Of a stretch of DNA of 64,000 nt, positions 21,723-33,700 are shown piece by piece. The notes under the pieces are model-generated. The model worked only from the letters and a program-made list of their open reading frames with translations, did no database searches and had not been told where the DNA came from. This stretch comes from Camellia lanceoleosa. Taxonomy: Eukaryota > Streptophyta > Magnoliopsida > Ericales > Theaceae. Each line of letters begins with the position of its first letter. Positions within the stretch are counted from its first letter, which is position 1. The DNA is taken from positions 85,650,131-85,714,130 of the forward strand of contig CM045763.1 in NCBI GenBank assembly GCA_025200525.1, written 5' to 3'. The translations under genes were made by a program, and so were the position numbers.

Positions 21723-22952
21723 TATAAGAAATGGTTTGGAAAAAAACAGATTTTTTCCAAACTTTAGTCTAATTTTAAGATGGGACCTATGCACTAAAGT
21801 TGGTGGGTCCATGTGGCAACGCGTTCTTTGCTATATAACGATTCACGTCGTATATTTGGTTGCTCAAAACCATTATCAGGTGAATAGAAAATTAATGCCA
21901 AAGTGAGCTCCATGAAAATGGTGTGTTTGGTGAAATTTCTATAAAGCTTGAAGTTAAGGTTTGTTTCACATTGCTTTGGTGGGCAAACTTTGTGTGGGTT
22001 TATAAGGCTTAGGTTTACCACTTGGAGAGGGCCCTAAAGGGTACCCAAGTTTTATGAAATGGTGAGGTTATGAGCAAAGTGGGCTAGACCCATTGGACCC
22101 AAAACACACGCACTCGCGCCACCGCCACTATTTATCCGGTCGGTCAAACGGGCTAGACTGTGCTTGGACGTGGGTGCATGATGTGAGGTTGGGTTAGGCT
22201 TGTCCGACCCAATACTAATTCTTTTTGGGCCAAAAACATTTGATTTTTTTTTTAATATTTGGAAAATAAATTCTAACCATTTGAATTCAAATTTCGGTTG
22301 GACAAATTCAAATTTTGGCTTACACCATTTCAAGCCTTTTTGTACAGATTCCATACCTGTCCGAACAAGTTCATATCTGTTCAGTTCAAACCCATATCTG
22401 TTTAATTCAAATAGGTCTTGTACCTATTCAACCCTGTCCGAACAGGCTTTCTACCTATTTTGAAAAGCCACTATTTCATCTATAAATAAGTAGTCCCTCA
22501 TTTGGATTTTGCACTCAATTTTCGTTCTTCTCTACTGTTTCCAATCTCTGCATTTTGCTGTATTATTTTTCTTGTGAGAAAGAGTGTAAACATAAAGTGT
22601 GTTCATTGTGCGAATAGTTAGTAGTGTTGCTACTATTCGTTATTGATCGTTTTATCTTAGGAGATAGATGTCCACAATCTGAAAGCACTATAGAGAGGAC
22701 AAATCTGTCTTAAGGACATAGTGTTAAACACTAGACTTGATCAAAATTTTGTTCAAGAAAATAATAAAGTAAGTAATTAGTTTACTTTTCTATTTAATTA
22801 ATTTTTCTTTTTTCATATTCGGATTTTGTTTTTGTAACAAAATAAAAATCTGTTGTTTTATTTTTTTTTATATACTGTTTTGATTTTTGTAATCAAACAG
22901 TCTCTCTCATTTCTTTAATTCTTTCTTTAAATAAATTGAAAATTTTCCAACA
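21723..22952 (+). mobile_element. 3' LTR of copia element D (1,230 bp)
   Basis: Starts TATAAGAAATGG right after the polypurine tract and ends TTTTCCAACA. A start of TGTTAGAAATGG is expected from the fragment at 47111, so the first bases are mutated. A TATA box (TATAAATA) lies at 22481-22488, preceded by short repeats of CTGTCCGAACA (about 22357-22445). Followed by ATATT. Confidence 0.8.
22481..22488 (+). promoter_or_regulatory. TATA box in copia LTR
   Basis: TATAAATA followed about 35 bases later by a CT-rich start region; typical U3/R layout. Confidence 0.6.
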
Positions 22953-23491
22953 ATATTTCCTTCAAATTTCTTAAATGATATGTTTCCAATTTTTTACCCA
23001 CATGATATTTGTTAAAGAGTCCATGTTGTCCCTAGCAATGGCACAAATGGACAATTTGCCAAGAACAGAGTTTTTTTCCTTTCAATATATTCGTGGGCTC
23101 TTTTTTTTCTTTGAATATTTTTTTATATTTCCCTTTTCCATAAAAAAAAAAGACAGAAAAAAAAGAGTTTTTAGCAATCTTGGGGTGTAATTTAATATGG
23201 GTTGTTGAGTTTTTATGCAAAATGGGAAGGCTATTGGTTGAGCATTCATTGTTTGGTGATATTGTTTAAGAAAGCTAGCTATTGGGGGGTTGGGGGGGGT
23301 CTTCATCATATTGAGAGTTGTGAGAGTAACAGTCTGTACTCCTTTCTGTATATTATACCTCAAGTATCTTATTAGAGTGTTTCCCCATCAAAATTGTGAG
23401 AATTTCATATATTGTATTTGCGAGTGATTTGAAATAAAAATTCATTGATTTGTTGTGTGAATCATCATAATTTGATTCAAGATTTCTATCA

Positions 23492-23505
23492 TTTGGTATC
23501 ACAGC
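23492..23505 (+). promoter_or_regulatory. Possible LTR-retrotransposon primer binding site
   Basis: TTTGGTATCACAGC differs by one base from TTTGGTATCAGAGC, the usual Met-tRNA primer site with its two-base lead, and follows sequence resembling an LTR end (TTTCTATCA). It may mark the remnant of another copia element reading to the right. No gag is recognisable downstream. Confidence 0.45.
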
Positions 23506-24659
23506 ATATAAATGAAATTTATAATTTTCATCAGTTATGTCAAAACTTCTGCTGTGTACAAAGAAAATTTAATCACGGTCATCAATTTAAGATGTCACTA
23601 AATTCTTTTATAAAGTGAAGAACTGTAGACGAAAATCCATAGCAAAGAAGGAACGGGATGATCATATGAACACTATACATTGATGATATGGGTTTTCATT
23701 TCTACTTTCTTGATCGACATTTTGATTCTTGACTTAGTTTTGCTTGCAAAAAAAATAAATCACTCCTTATGATTTCAAGAACAAGAAAGTAATGGAGATT
23801 ACTCTGTTTGATGAGAAATGGAAGTTACTATATTTGGGTACTCGTTAAAGACTGATAAAGGAGGTTGCTTGCTTGGTTCTTGGAGGCATAGACTATGGTG
23901 ACAACCATCTTTTCTGGAAGACTATCTCCTCTTGATGATCATTTTTTAGCTATGCTAATTTGGTGTACTTGCGGCAGAGCATATCAAAGAGGCTAATGAT
24001 TCTTTATGATGCATATGCACTCAAACAGTGGACAAGGGGTACCTTTTCCTCTCTCTCATGCAACGTATTTGTATGTATCCATTATGTTTCATGTTGTCCC
24101 AGATTTATGAATTCTATATATAATCATTTCATCTTGTGCCAGATTCTCTATATTTATTACATTTATGTAATGTTTGATTGAGAGATTTGATGAGGAATTT
24201 AGAAAAAAAAAAAAAAGTGTGAAATTAGATGAAATATATATTATTCATGTTTTTTCATTTCTCTTTTTAAATCCTTTCTCAACATTATCAACCAAACACA
24301 GCATTAGATTTTGATAAAATTTGTTGAATTGCTCACATTTGGCCTTTTTATAGCAATTATTGATAAAATTTGAGAGATCTAAGGATAATTTTTTGCTTCC
24401 TAACTTTGACGCGGGAGAAAGTGGCAATTGTTTCTTATCTACTAATAAATTGTCGTTCCATGTGTTTATGACACTTTGAGCCCTTTTTTTTCTTTTTTCT
24501 TTTTGGATATGGTGTTCATAAATGGGTAAATTATTTATAAGTCCCATTTGAAAGACTTATACAATATACGAAATTCAAAACATAAATGTAAAATACCATG
24601 TATGGGAAATCCAATGTTACTATAGATTGTGATCATATCTACATGATTGGAAATTTGAA

Positions 24660-24895
24660 ATTCAAAACATAAATGTAACATGTAACATTCCAAACCCAAT
24701 GTGACATTCCCAAACCCAACATGACATTCTCATATACTTCTCATTCCAAACCCAACGTAAATGTAACATGTAACATCCCAAACTCACCATGACTTTTTCA
24801 TATGCTTCTTATCTCAAACCCAACGTGACATTCTAATATTCCACCGTTGAATTATGAATAATGTAACCTCTTAAATGTAACATGTAACATCTCAA
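24660..24895 (+). repeat. Local repeats of AATGTAACATGTAACAT and CCAAACCCAACGTGACAT
   Basis: Phrases such as AAATGTAACATGTAACAT, CCAAACCCAA, TGACATTC and TCATATRCTTCT recur three to four times with irregular spacing. A decayed tandem repeat of about 75-100 bp is likely. Confidence 0.6.
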
Positions 24896-27145
24896 TCCAA
24901 CTCATGTATTAAACCACCATCACTCCCCAACCCAACGTAACTTCAATATCAAGCGATGGGATTCAATCCACATTCAATTACAAACCCAAATTCCCAATAA
25001 TTTTGTGCAACGTACTGTGACATGTATATAATCACTGATTACAAAAAAGACACGATACACATTCAAATACATATACAGCCAAACAAACACATAAATGTCA
25101 TCTACTATATGGTGTATGTGGATTAACATTACACACTAAATGTAACATACATTGTAACACGATCATTCAGGTTCCAGTGTACAATTGTCATCCTATGACG
25201 GGGTTCATATTCGTTATCCAATTAACAACCAAAACCAAATATCTCCAACCCAATCCAACCCTTGAACCCATACACACCACCCCACACATTGAATATATCA
25301 AAATGCATCAACCATCACAATGTCAAATACACACATTCAATCAGAACATTGGCCAAAATGTGCCTATCAATGAGTGTGATAGATTGTCAATGCCCTATTA
25401 AGGATGAACAATCTACACTTCAACAAACAACAACACACAAAAAAACATAACTCTTCCCCTTGATCGATTGGAGTCGAAATCTATCGAAGAAATCAACACA
25501 CAACCGTCAAACTTCATCATGTCATCGACCATATCCATATCTATGTAAGCAGCATTTTGAAAATGCACTAGAATCTCACAATCAAGGCCAAAAAAACTCA
25601 CACGGTTGTTGCCTATAGACTTATCTTTCCTAAGAGTCTTCCCAACCGTAATATGATGAATGACAAAATAAGGTACAGTATGGAAACAAATTAGGGGTAT
25701 AATAGTATACTACTATCATTCATTTACAACTCATGGGACTTTATGAAACACATTCCTATTTAAATAGGATTTCAAACTCTAAAAGAATATTCATAAGATT
25801 TCACATTAAATAAGTTTTCCAAATAAAACTTATAAATAATTTTCCCTAAAGAAATTGTGGTTATGTTTTATTATTATTATTATGTGTTTATAATATATTA
25901 TGATGTCGCGGTTTGATTTAGGTTGATAGTTTATCCTGTTTAATTTCAAAAGATTGAGCTCACTTTTTAGAAAATTAAGTTTTTTCGTTTTTCTTGATTT
26001 TTTAAAAATATTTTAAGCAAAGTTTTTAGTTTTTAAATATGCTTAATATAAATACACTTAAGAATTATAATATTTTAGATTTTTTTTTTAAAAAAAAATC
26101 ACTAAATACCAAAAATAGGGAAAAATAGTATATTTCGTATGCTTTTGTATTTATTAATTTTTAAAATATTTTTTTACAAATATTTTATTTTTTAAGCACA
26201 TCTAGGTTAGAGCATCTCCAATGGAGTTGTTATTCAACCTGTCAAAGCTAAAATTTGACAAGAATGACAAAAAGAGGGTCTCTAATGGCCTGCTATTCTA
26301 TTTGCCAAAGATAGCAAATGTCATTTCTGTTGTCAAATTTGGCAGGTTGAATAGTAGCTGCCAAACTTGCCAGATCAGCAAATATCAACAGATTTTTGAT
26401 ACCAAATTCAGTTGAAAAAACATAATTGAACAGTAGAAAACCCAAAAAAATCAAAATCAAACCCAATTTTCAATTTTGTTGCCAAATTCACAAAATTCAG
26501 AATAAATTTGACAAACCCAAATTCGGTTTCTATTAAAAAAATTTTATAATCATTTATCACCAAATCAGTCAATCCAAACGAAGTGTAAAAATTGGATGGA
26601 TATTATCATAATAAACCAAACCAAAATAGGCTTGAGTTCTTTGAAGATCAAAATAAAATAAATGGATGAACAAAAATAGATGGATGAACAAAAATTAAAC
26701 CAAAAATCAAAATAAATAATTAAGAAAATTTTAGCAAACATACCAGCGATTGTGTTCTTTAATGATCCTTCTGGAGATTCTTGAGTTCTTTGAAGATCTG
26801 GTTTGAAGCCATCGTGAGACTTGAGTTTCAAAAATCATGATCACCTTAGATCCATATCAACAACCAAAAAAATAAACAAAAAATCAAAGCATATATATAT
26901 ATATGAGTATGTATATAGATGCAGATCGTACCAGAGACACACACACACACACATAGAAGTAATGGGGGGCGATTGTGTGGAGGTGAAGACTTGGAACCAA
27001 GGACAGAGCGAGAGCGAGAAAGAGAGAGATCGGTGAAGACTTGAGCTTAAGGACAGAGACACACAAAGAGAGAATGAGAGAAAGAGAGAAACACGTTTCC
27101 ATGATGGAGAAGGAAAAGGAAAGAGGAGAGTGAGAGGGAGAGTGA

Positions 27146-27147
27146 AA

Positions 27148-27181
<34 letters not shown>
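27146..27181. repeat. GA microsatellite
   Basis: About 17 GA repeats within a purine-rich stretch from about 27000 to 27240, in the 5' non-coding part of the Harbinger element. Long ORFs on the minus strand here are only Ser/Leu repeats from the CT tract. Confidence 0.9.
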
Positions 27182-27598
27182 GTTTCGATGATAGAGGAGA
27201 AGGGAAGATTGGTTTGAGAAGAGAGAAGACAAAGTGAGATGGAGACGGAAGACAGTGCATTTTTGTCAAAGATAGGGTTGGATGATTCTAGATAAATCAT
27301 CTCAACCATTGAACATATATGCGTGGATGGTTGTGATCTCTCACTCTTTCTTAAAAGAGCTGTTGTGCTCTGTTTGGTTTTAAAAAAAAAAAAAAAATTA
27401 TGACAACAGCTATCTTCAAACGATTGTTATTTTCAAACAGCAATATTTTGAATTTCTATAAATAGAAACCCTCCATGTCAATTTTATTTCACAACAAACA
27501 TTTGGATTTCATTTTTCTTTTCTCCTCTCTTTCTCTAAATTTGATTTCACAGCAAACCTTCAAAATTATTTTCTTTTTGGTTTTTTCATACAATCATT

Positions 27599-28547
27599 AT
27601 GGAAGGTTCATCAAAAACAAAGAGAGGAAAATCATTCACCATTGAAGAAGATATGGAAATTTGTAAATCTTGGTGTCACATTTTGGAAGACCTAATTGTT
27701 GGCAATTCGCAATCGTATGCTCACTTTTAGGGGAGAATTTACGAAAATTATTGCCTGCTTCAGAATGATCGGTCAAGAACACAAGTGTCTATCCAATCTC
27801 GATGGGGTATAATCAGGAAATGTTCTAACAAATTTCAAGGGTGTTTAGTGCAAGTCGAAAATCTTCACCCAATTGGAATATCTCAAGTTAATATAGTAAG
27901 TTTTCATCTTTAGTTATTATGTCTAGTTTCTTATTTTGGTACCGTATAAAAATTAACTAATTAATTAATTTTCAATTTTATTGATACAGATGCTTCAAGC
28001 AAAATTGTTATACCATCAAGACGAAAACAAACATTTTGCTTTTGAACATTGTTGGCCAATCTTGCAAAACAATATTAGGTAGCAAGATGCAGCTCTTACG
28101 AATATGGTAAAGTCAAGGATGTATACACCGTTTACTCCTAATTCAGCCCCCGATTCCCCTATGGATAACTGTATTTCTCTTGAAGACGACAACAGTTCAA
28201 GTGTTGGTAACAATCCAACTGTTGGTGAGGGTAGTGTCTCTGCAATGGGTAAAAAGCCTATGGGTAGGAAAGTTGCAAAAGAATTATTTCAGATAAATCA
28301 AGTCGTTAAAGCTGATGTCCAAAAAATAAGCATATAATTAGAGACATTTAACCAACACCTTGCTGAGAAGGAAAAGAAAAAAGATGAAAGAGAATAAAAA
28401 AGGATTCAAGCATTGCAGGAGCTGGAAAAACTTGAGATGAAAAAACATGACTTTTAGATGCAAAAGAAAGAACATATGATAATGACTACGGACATTTCTC
28501 ATTTGGACCTTCAGATGAAAGCGTATTACACAATGCAAAAAAAATGA
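27599..28547 (+). pseudogene. Harbinger Myb/SANT-like accessory protein
   Basis: Encodes the DNA-binding partner that Harbinger transposases need. Start ATG at 27599: KTKRGKSFTIEEDMEICKSW is the SANT-like start, followed by TQVSIQSRWGIIRKCSNKF and FAFEHCWPILQNNIR, the signature of plant proteins often annotated as NAM-associated or glutathione S-transferase T3-like. A GT-AG intron fits 27896-27989. A Ser/Pro-rich linker and GKKPMGRKVAKEL follow, then a charged helical tail to 28547. In-frame stops near 27728 (from TGG), 28078, 28337, 28395 and 28456 make it a pseudogene. Confidence 0.85.
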
Positions 28548-28983
28548 GATTTTCGCCAAGTGGTCCTCAGATGTCAGCAGCCCAAATTACTATTTCCCTC
28601 TGTCTCCTAATGAATAATTACGGGATAATATATTTTTAAATTTTGCAATGTCATTTATTTTTTAATGTAATTATTAGTCTTTATTTGCAATGTCATTTTT
28701 TTATTTTGTAATGAAATTTCATTTTTTTTTTTTTTGAGTATTTTCTACAAAAGAATGTAATATTATTTTTGCAATGTATATTGTTGACTTTTTAGTATCA
28801 TTTAAATTTTTCAATAAAGTATAATGAAAAAATAAATATATTTTCTCAAATGAAGGCAATAAAAAGATAAAATACATTAAATGAAGATAATTTTATTATA
28901 ATAAAAAGACATTAACTGACATTAAATGACATTAACTGTCATTAAAAAGATAAAATACAAACTTAATCTAACCCTCCAGCTTA

Positions 28984-29345
28984 GGACCACAAGTATTCGT
29001 TTAGATCATTACGAATTGCATTATGGGTTTTAATAGATCTAATCCTCTGTCGATTCAACATAAATTGAGCATACTCCTCATTTGGATCGCGTGACACTTG
29101 ACAACGGGTATTACTGGTATCAATCTGAAGTTGTGCTACACTGTATTCATTTTCTAGAATATTACGCTCGTCTTCAATGATCATATTGTGCAAAATAATG
29201 CACGCCTTCATGATGTAATATAGATCCTCATCACTCCAACCTCTAGCTAGAACTCTGACAATATTAAATCATGCTTGAAGCACTCCAAATGCCCTTTCGA
29301 CATCCTTCCAACATGCCTTTGCATCCTCGCAAATAGTTGTCTTTT
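28984..29345 (-). pseudogene. Harbinger DDE transposase, C-terminal fragment
   Basis: Minus-strand reading gives DVERAFGVLQA, a stop, then FNIVRVLARGWSDEDLYYIM and KACIILHNMIIEDER, the typical end of plant PIF/Harbinger transposases, and a tail ending NEYLWS. Only about 120 residues remain of a protein usually near 400. The catalytic domain is absent: upstream sequence past 29345 is a short tandem repeat. Not functional. Confidence 0.88.
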
Positions 29346-29465
29346 TGGGTGGTTGTTGGTGAATGAATGTTGGGTGAATAATAAATGGTTGTTAGGGGGT
29401 GATTGTTGGTGAATGAATGTTAGGTGAATGATGGATGATTGTTGATGAGTAATTGGTGATTGTTT
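29346..29465. repeat. Short degenerate repeat GGTTGTTGGTGAATGAATG
   Basis: Two to four imperfect copies of a unit of about 55-60 bp (GTTGTTGGTGAATGAATGTTRGGTGAAT) right at the break point of the transposase gene. It marks the internal deletion of the Harbinger element. Confidence 0.65.
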
Positions 29466-29841
29466 ATTTTTTATATGTAGTTAAAAAAAATTAATTAAAT
29501 ATGTAGTGATATGTTTTTTGGTGGGGTAAATTATATTTATTTTTTCCCCTATTTTTCAATTTTTATATTTCTTTAGTCGGGAATAATATAAACATATAAT
29601 TTTTTTTTACAAATAGTTAAAAAAAGTTCACAACAAACAAAAAATAAACAAAAATAAAATCACAAAAAAACCTATATCCAAACAATACCTACAAACTTGG
29701 AGAGAAAGTTGGTTGAGATTTGCCAAAATAGCAAATGACCATTGGAGCACAATTGCTATGATTTGGCAAAATAACACTATTCACAGCCAAATTATAGCAA
29801 TAGCAATGGTATTATAGCAACAACCATTGGAGATGCTCTTA

Positions 29842-30354
29842 GATGCATCTAAAAAGTAAAAAATTTATTTCAAATATTAAAAAAATTCACTAAAAATAAA
29901 AATATACAAAAAAAAAAAAACTCAAATTTCAAAAAATCAATCAAAACCAAATAAGGTAAATGGTTTGTTTGAATTAAAATAAAAAATAAAAGTGAAATTA
30001 ATCTATTCAGTTAAAGCAAAATCATTTGTGGTTTATTTTTTCAAAAACAATCACGATAAAATAGAAAATATTATAATTTTTAGACTAATTTAATTTTTTT
30101 TCAATAGAAAATATAAATCAATGAATATACAAAATAAACAGTTATAATTATTAAAATGAGATACGAGGTAGGTTTAAGGAGTTCAAACATAACAATCAAT
30201 TAAATTTGAACTTGGAAAAAGCTAGCTCTAAATGCATTTTTTTAGATTAGGCTTTTTTTTTATTGATTGCAAAACTGATATCTATATGTACGACAGTATC
30301 ACAAGATCTCAAAAAGAGATAAAATTCTCCACAAAAATAAAAATAAAATCCAAG
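29842..30354. other. AT-rich spacer between Harbinger and element E
   Basis: No gene seen. The first 70 bases resemble the reverse complement of the DNA just left of the Harbinger element (AAGCACATCT against AGATGCATCTAAAAAG), so the transposon may have landed near the centre of an AT-rich inverted repeat. Confidence 0.35.
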
Positions 30355-33300
30355 TGTCACGGCCTGAACCCACCCCTATAGATTTAGAGTCATAACTTCC
30401 AGTAATCCTAGATTACCTTCGGCCTCAAAGACAAAATTTCAAAATATTTAAAATCATATCGGGGCCTAAAGCAGAAGCAAAACAAAAACAATAATGTCCA
30501 TTGAGCTTGTCCTTACATGATACAATAATAATTTATTTACAAGTACAAATCTTATATATCTCACACACATATACATTTAAACTCAACAAAATACCAAACT
30601 TTGACAAAGCTAAGGGGCTGATTTTATTTGCTTTACTCGAGCCTAACTTGCTCTATTCAGGAAGCTTTTTAAAGGTTGACACGAGTAGACTCCGAGACTT
30701 TCTCTATCCTTGTTGCTCAGTTTGCTCACCTACATATATACATATAAATAGTGAGCTAAAGCCCAGCAACTAATAACAGAATAAAGAGATTAAATAAATG
30801 AAGTTCAACGATAATACAAAAAACCTATCTTACAATTTCAAAATGATTCTTAAATCATTTTCAAAATAAGGCATTTGCCATATTATATCAAATTTATAAC
30901 AAAACATTTTCCATATCAAATCCCTTACCAAAACATATATTTCATTTTCTGAAACAATCTATTTCAATAGGCAAAACAATTCAATTAGCCATCATATCAA
31001 TCCCTTGTAATAATAAAAACCATTGTTCAATAGCATTTTCAATACAATTGCAATTTCAATTCAATTCTCAATAATCCATGTTATCCCAATAGCAATACTC
31101 ATTCAATGACAATTTGTGGGGTACATCCAATAGAGTAACAATATTCCAATAACAATGGACCATAACGGTCTAACACTAGAGATCTCTGTGTGTCAATCAA
31201 TCCAAAAGCCAGGATATTGTTTCCCCCAAGCAAAGGCCTAGCCATGGTATTATTTTCCCCAGGCAAGGGCTTAGCCATGGTATTGTCTCCCCCAAGCAAA
31301 GGCTTAGCCATGGTATTGTCTCCCCCAAGCAAAGGCCTAGCCATGGTATTGTCTCCCCCAGGCAAGGGCCTATGTTCCATGGATACCAAAATACAATTTC
31401 AAAACAGAACTTCATTCATCATAAGAAAATAACATTTCAATAGACCTTTCCGTTAATCATTATAACATTTTTAATAACCCATTCAGTCAATCATATATCG
31501 ATTTCGATAGCAATAACATTTTTGAAAGTAAGCATAACTTGAACATATCTTTATAAAGTTATTACTCACAGTGGGTTAAGTCGATATAAAGGCTCGGACG
31601 TCCACCTATACAAATCACATAACAAAAACACAATAGAAGCACCATTCAATATTTCTTTCATTTTAATTCAACTCTCTTTATGTGTTTCTAGCTTATTCCA
31701 TGACTATGTCAGTCCAATTGGTGCCTAATAATACTTAGAATGTCATGAGGATACAAGCAGACACATAAAAGAGTTAGTCAAAAATTGCTAAAAACAAGAT
31801 CTTCGCTCGAGCACACCTTTGGTCGCTCGAGCGGTTTGCAAAGCTCTTTAAAAAAGCTGAGAGCTCATAATGTTCGCTCGTGCCACCATTTGGTCACTCA
31901 AGCGAACTGTAAAAATTTTGGATTTTCAAAGTTAAAAAGTTGAGCTTCTAAATTCCAATTCAATACTTGGGGTCTTGCACAACTTTGTTAAAACCATATA
32001 ATCTCTTTTAACAATCAAGAAAACATGATTAATTTCTAGCCATTTACATCTAACTCTTTTAATTCAAGATTAAACTCTAAATTTCCATAAACTTGTGTTT
32101 ACAAAACCTTTTCTTTTTTTTTCCCTCTTCAGAATATGAAATCAATTCTTCAAATCTTCTTAAATTTCATGATGCATGTGCAATTAAAATTCTAATTTAT
32201 GCAAGACAACAAAAATCAAACCCACAAAATACTCCATTTTAATTTAATTTCTACAATTTGAATTTAATTCAATTCCTTTACCCTTTTTCTAATTTCTTTG
32301 AAATTATATGAAATTGATTCTTAACTCTTTTCTATTTTCCTTTAAATCATAAAATTGGAGTTTTGAAACTTTGCATGTATGAAATTAAGATCAAAACTAA
32401 ATAATTTTAATTAAAATAGCTCTAATTTGGATTGTTATTAATTTTCTTCGTATCAAACCGAAATTCAAATCCATAAACCTTTTAAACATGAATTAAAATC
32501 TCAAAACCTTGAAATCCTATTATGCATGTTTAATTAGAGTATTAAACTTGTAGAATTTGCCCATGCATGTAACAATGGGGCTTAATTTCATGCAAAACTG
32601 CATCATCAAATCCAAAATAATAAATTTCCATAACCATGAACCTACCTTAATTTCTTCATCTTTGTTTTCTAATTTCTTCCAAATTATATGAAATTGAATC
32701 CAAACTCATCTTTAATTCAAGTGTAATACAAGGATTCTGCAAAATTCAAGGTTGAAATCCTTACCTTTAATCTTCAATTTGGTGTATTCTTGACAACTTC
32801 TTCACTTCTCCTAGCTTTCTTAGTTTTTCTTCAAAATTTCCAGCAAGTTTCAAAGAATTGACCTCTCTCTCTCTCGCTCACGATTTTCTCTCTGTTTCAC
32901 TCGGCTGTTCTTGTTCCAGCTAAAAACAAAAACATAGATGATGTATAGCTTCAATGTACTACACCCATTTCTTTATTCCACTTTCTTTTCCTTTTTTTTT
33001 AAATTTATATATATATATATATATATATTAAAATGGTGGGACACTTGTCCATCTTGAATTAATCCATGTGGTGATGTATATTAGGATTAGTTTGGCACAC
33101 TAATTATACATTAGCTTAATTAATCACTTCTTAATCTTAATAAGTCCAATTGACTTCCATTAATGCCCAATTTATTATATTTAAATTATCAGTCTGAATC
33201 AGATTTTTAATCAAACTCCAAAAAGGTTCCAAATATTAAATTAAACCTATTTCCATTATCAATTTTGATTTCTCACATAGTAAGGCCTTCAATTTCTAAT

Positions 33301-33700
33301 CAAACTTAAAATCTCCGTCAATAAATTACATATTCAATTCAACACCTCATAAATGAATTTAATTAATAATAATCTCAATTCCTAACCTTCATAACTTGAT
33401 CAACTCTAATTCGGACTCAATTAATAAAATCTCAATTTTATTAAACTGAATCAAATATTTAATTAAACTCTTATATGGTCCGATACTCGAAATTAAAATG
33501 TTTCAATTTTTCAATTTCATCTTCTTGAGCCACTTAAGCTTTTAATTTCTAATTCCAAAATTACTCTTTATAAAATTATATACGAATCAATCCCAATATT
33601 GTTCATCAATTCCACAATTAAATCTGAATAATAATTAATTAAAATCTAAATCACCTTGATTAATTAAATGTAAAATATTTTACGATGTGGGGTCGTCACA
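30355..33700 (-). mobile_element. 3' LTR of element E (3,346 bp)
   Basis: On the minus strand it starts TGTGACGACCCCAC and ends CAGGCCGTGACA. It matches the right LTR nearly base for base over about 1,160 shared bases. It contains GTGAGCTAAAGCCCAG (about 30752-30767), a 33-bp tandem repeat, CGCTCGAGCG (31824-31833), a CT tract near 32865, and a TA microsatellite (33008-33029). No coding region. Confidence 0.85.
31208..31380 (-). repeat. 33-bp tandem repeat, about 5 copies, in left LTR of E
   Basis: GCCATGGTATTGTC-type units start at 31241, 31274, 31307 and 31340, exactly 33 bp apart, plus a diverged first unit. The right LTR has about three copies (41925-42020). Because 33 is a multiple of three it appears as an open repeat peptide, but there is no sign of coding. 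Confidence 0.9.

Larger units (their letters stand above)
16415..22952 (+). mobile_element. Ty1/copia retrotransposon D (5' part outside window)
   Basis: Domain order gag, protease, integrase, RT, RNase H identifies copia. The 5' LTR and start of gag would lie to the left of Tat element A, outside the window. The 3' LTR is at 21723-22952. A composite Cassandra element sits between integrase and RT (18251-19433). Domains before the Cassandra insertion are full of stops, while RT-RNase H is still open for 443 codons. Lineage within copia is not assigned. Confidence 0.9.
22953..26206. other. AT-rich DNA without recognised genes
   Basis: No convincing coding region. It holds a possible LTR end plus primer site at 23480-23505, a run of A at 24205-24218, short local repeats at 24660-24895, and a very AT-rich stretch from 25860 to the Harbinger insertion. 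Several 60-100-codon ORFs exist, but they are low in complexity and match no family I know. Confidence 0.5.
26210..29838. mobile_element. PIF/Harbinger DNA transposon (3,629 bp, TSD TTA)
   Basis: Terminal inverted repeats GAGCATCTCCAATGG (26210-26224) and its complement (29824-29838) are flanked by TTA on both sides (26207-26209, 29839-29841), the usual Harbinger target. Inside are a Myb/SANT-like gene on the plus strand (27599-28547) and the C-terminal end of a DDE transposase on the minus strand (28984-29345), the two convergent genes expected for this family. Both are damaged and most of the transposase is deleted. The repeats are intact, so it could have been moved by a relative. Confidence 0.9.

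Noticed and set aside
24245..24547. 100-codon minus-strand ORF, Lys/Asn-rich, as a possible host exon
   Set aside because: Low complexity, no domain or splice support, and it lies in AT-rich DNA next to an A-tract.
26841..27309. Minus-strand ORFs of about 140 codons rich in Ser and Leu
   Set aside because: They translate the GA/CT microsatellite in the Harbinger leader.
31099..31432. Repeat peptide GGDNTMARPLL on the minus strand
   Set aside because: Produced by the 33-bp tandem repeat in an LTR; copy number differs between the LTRs and no start or domain is seen.
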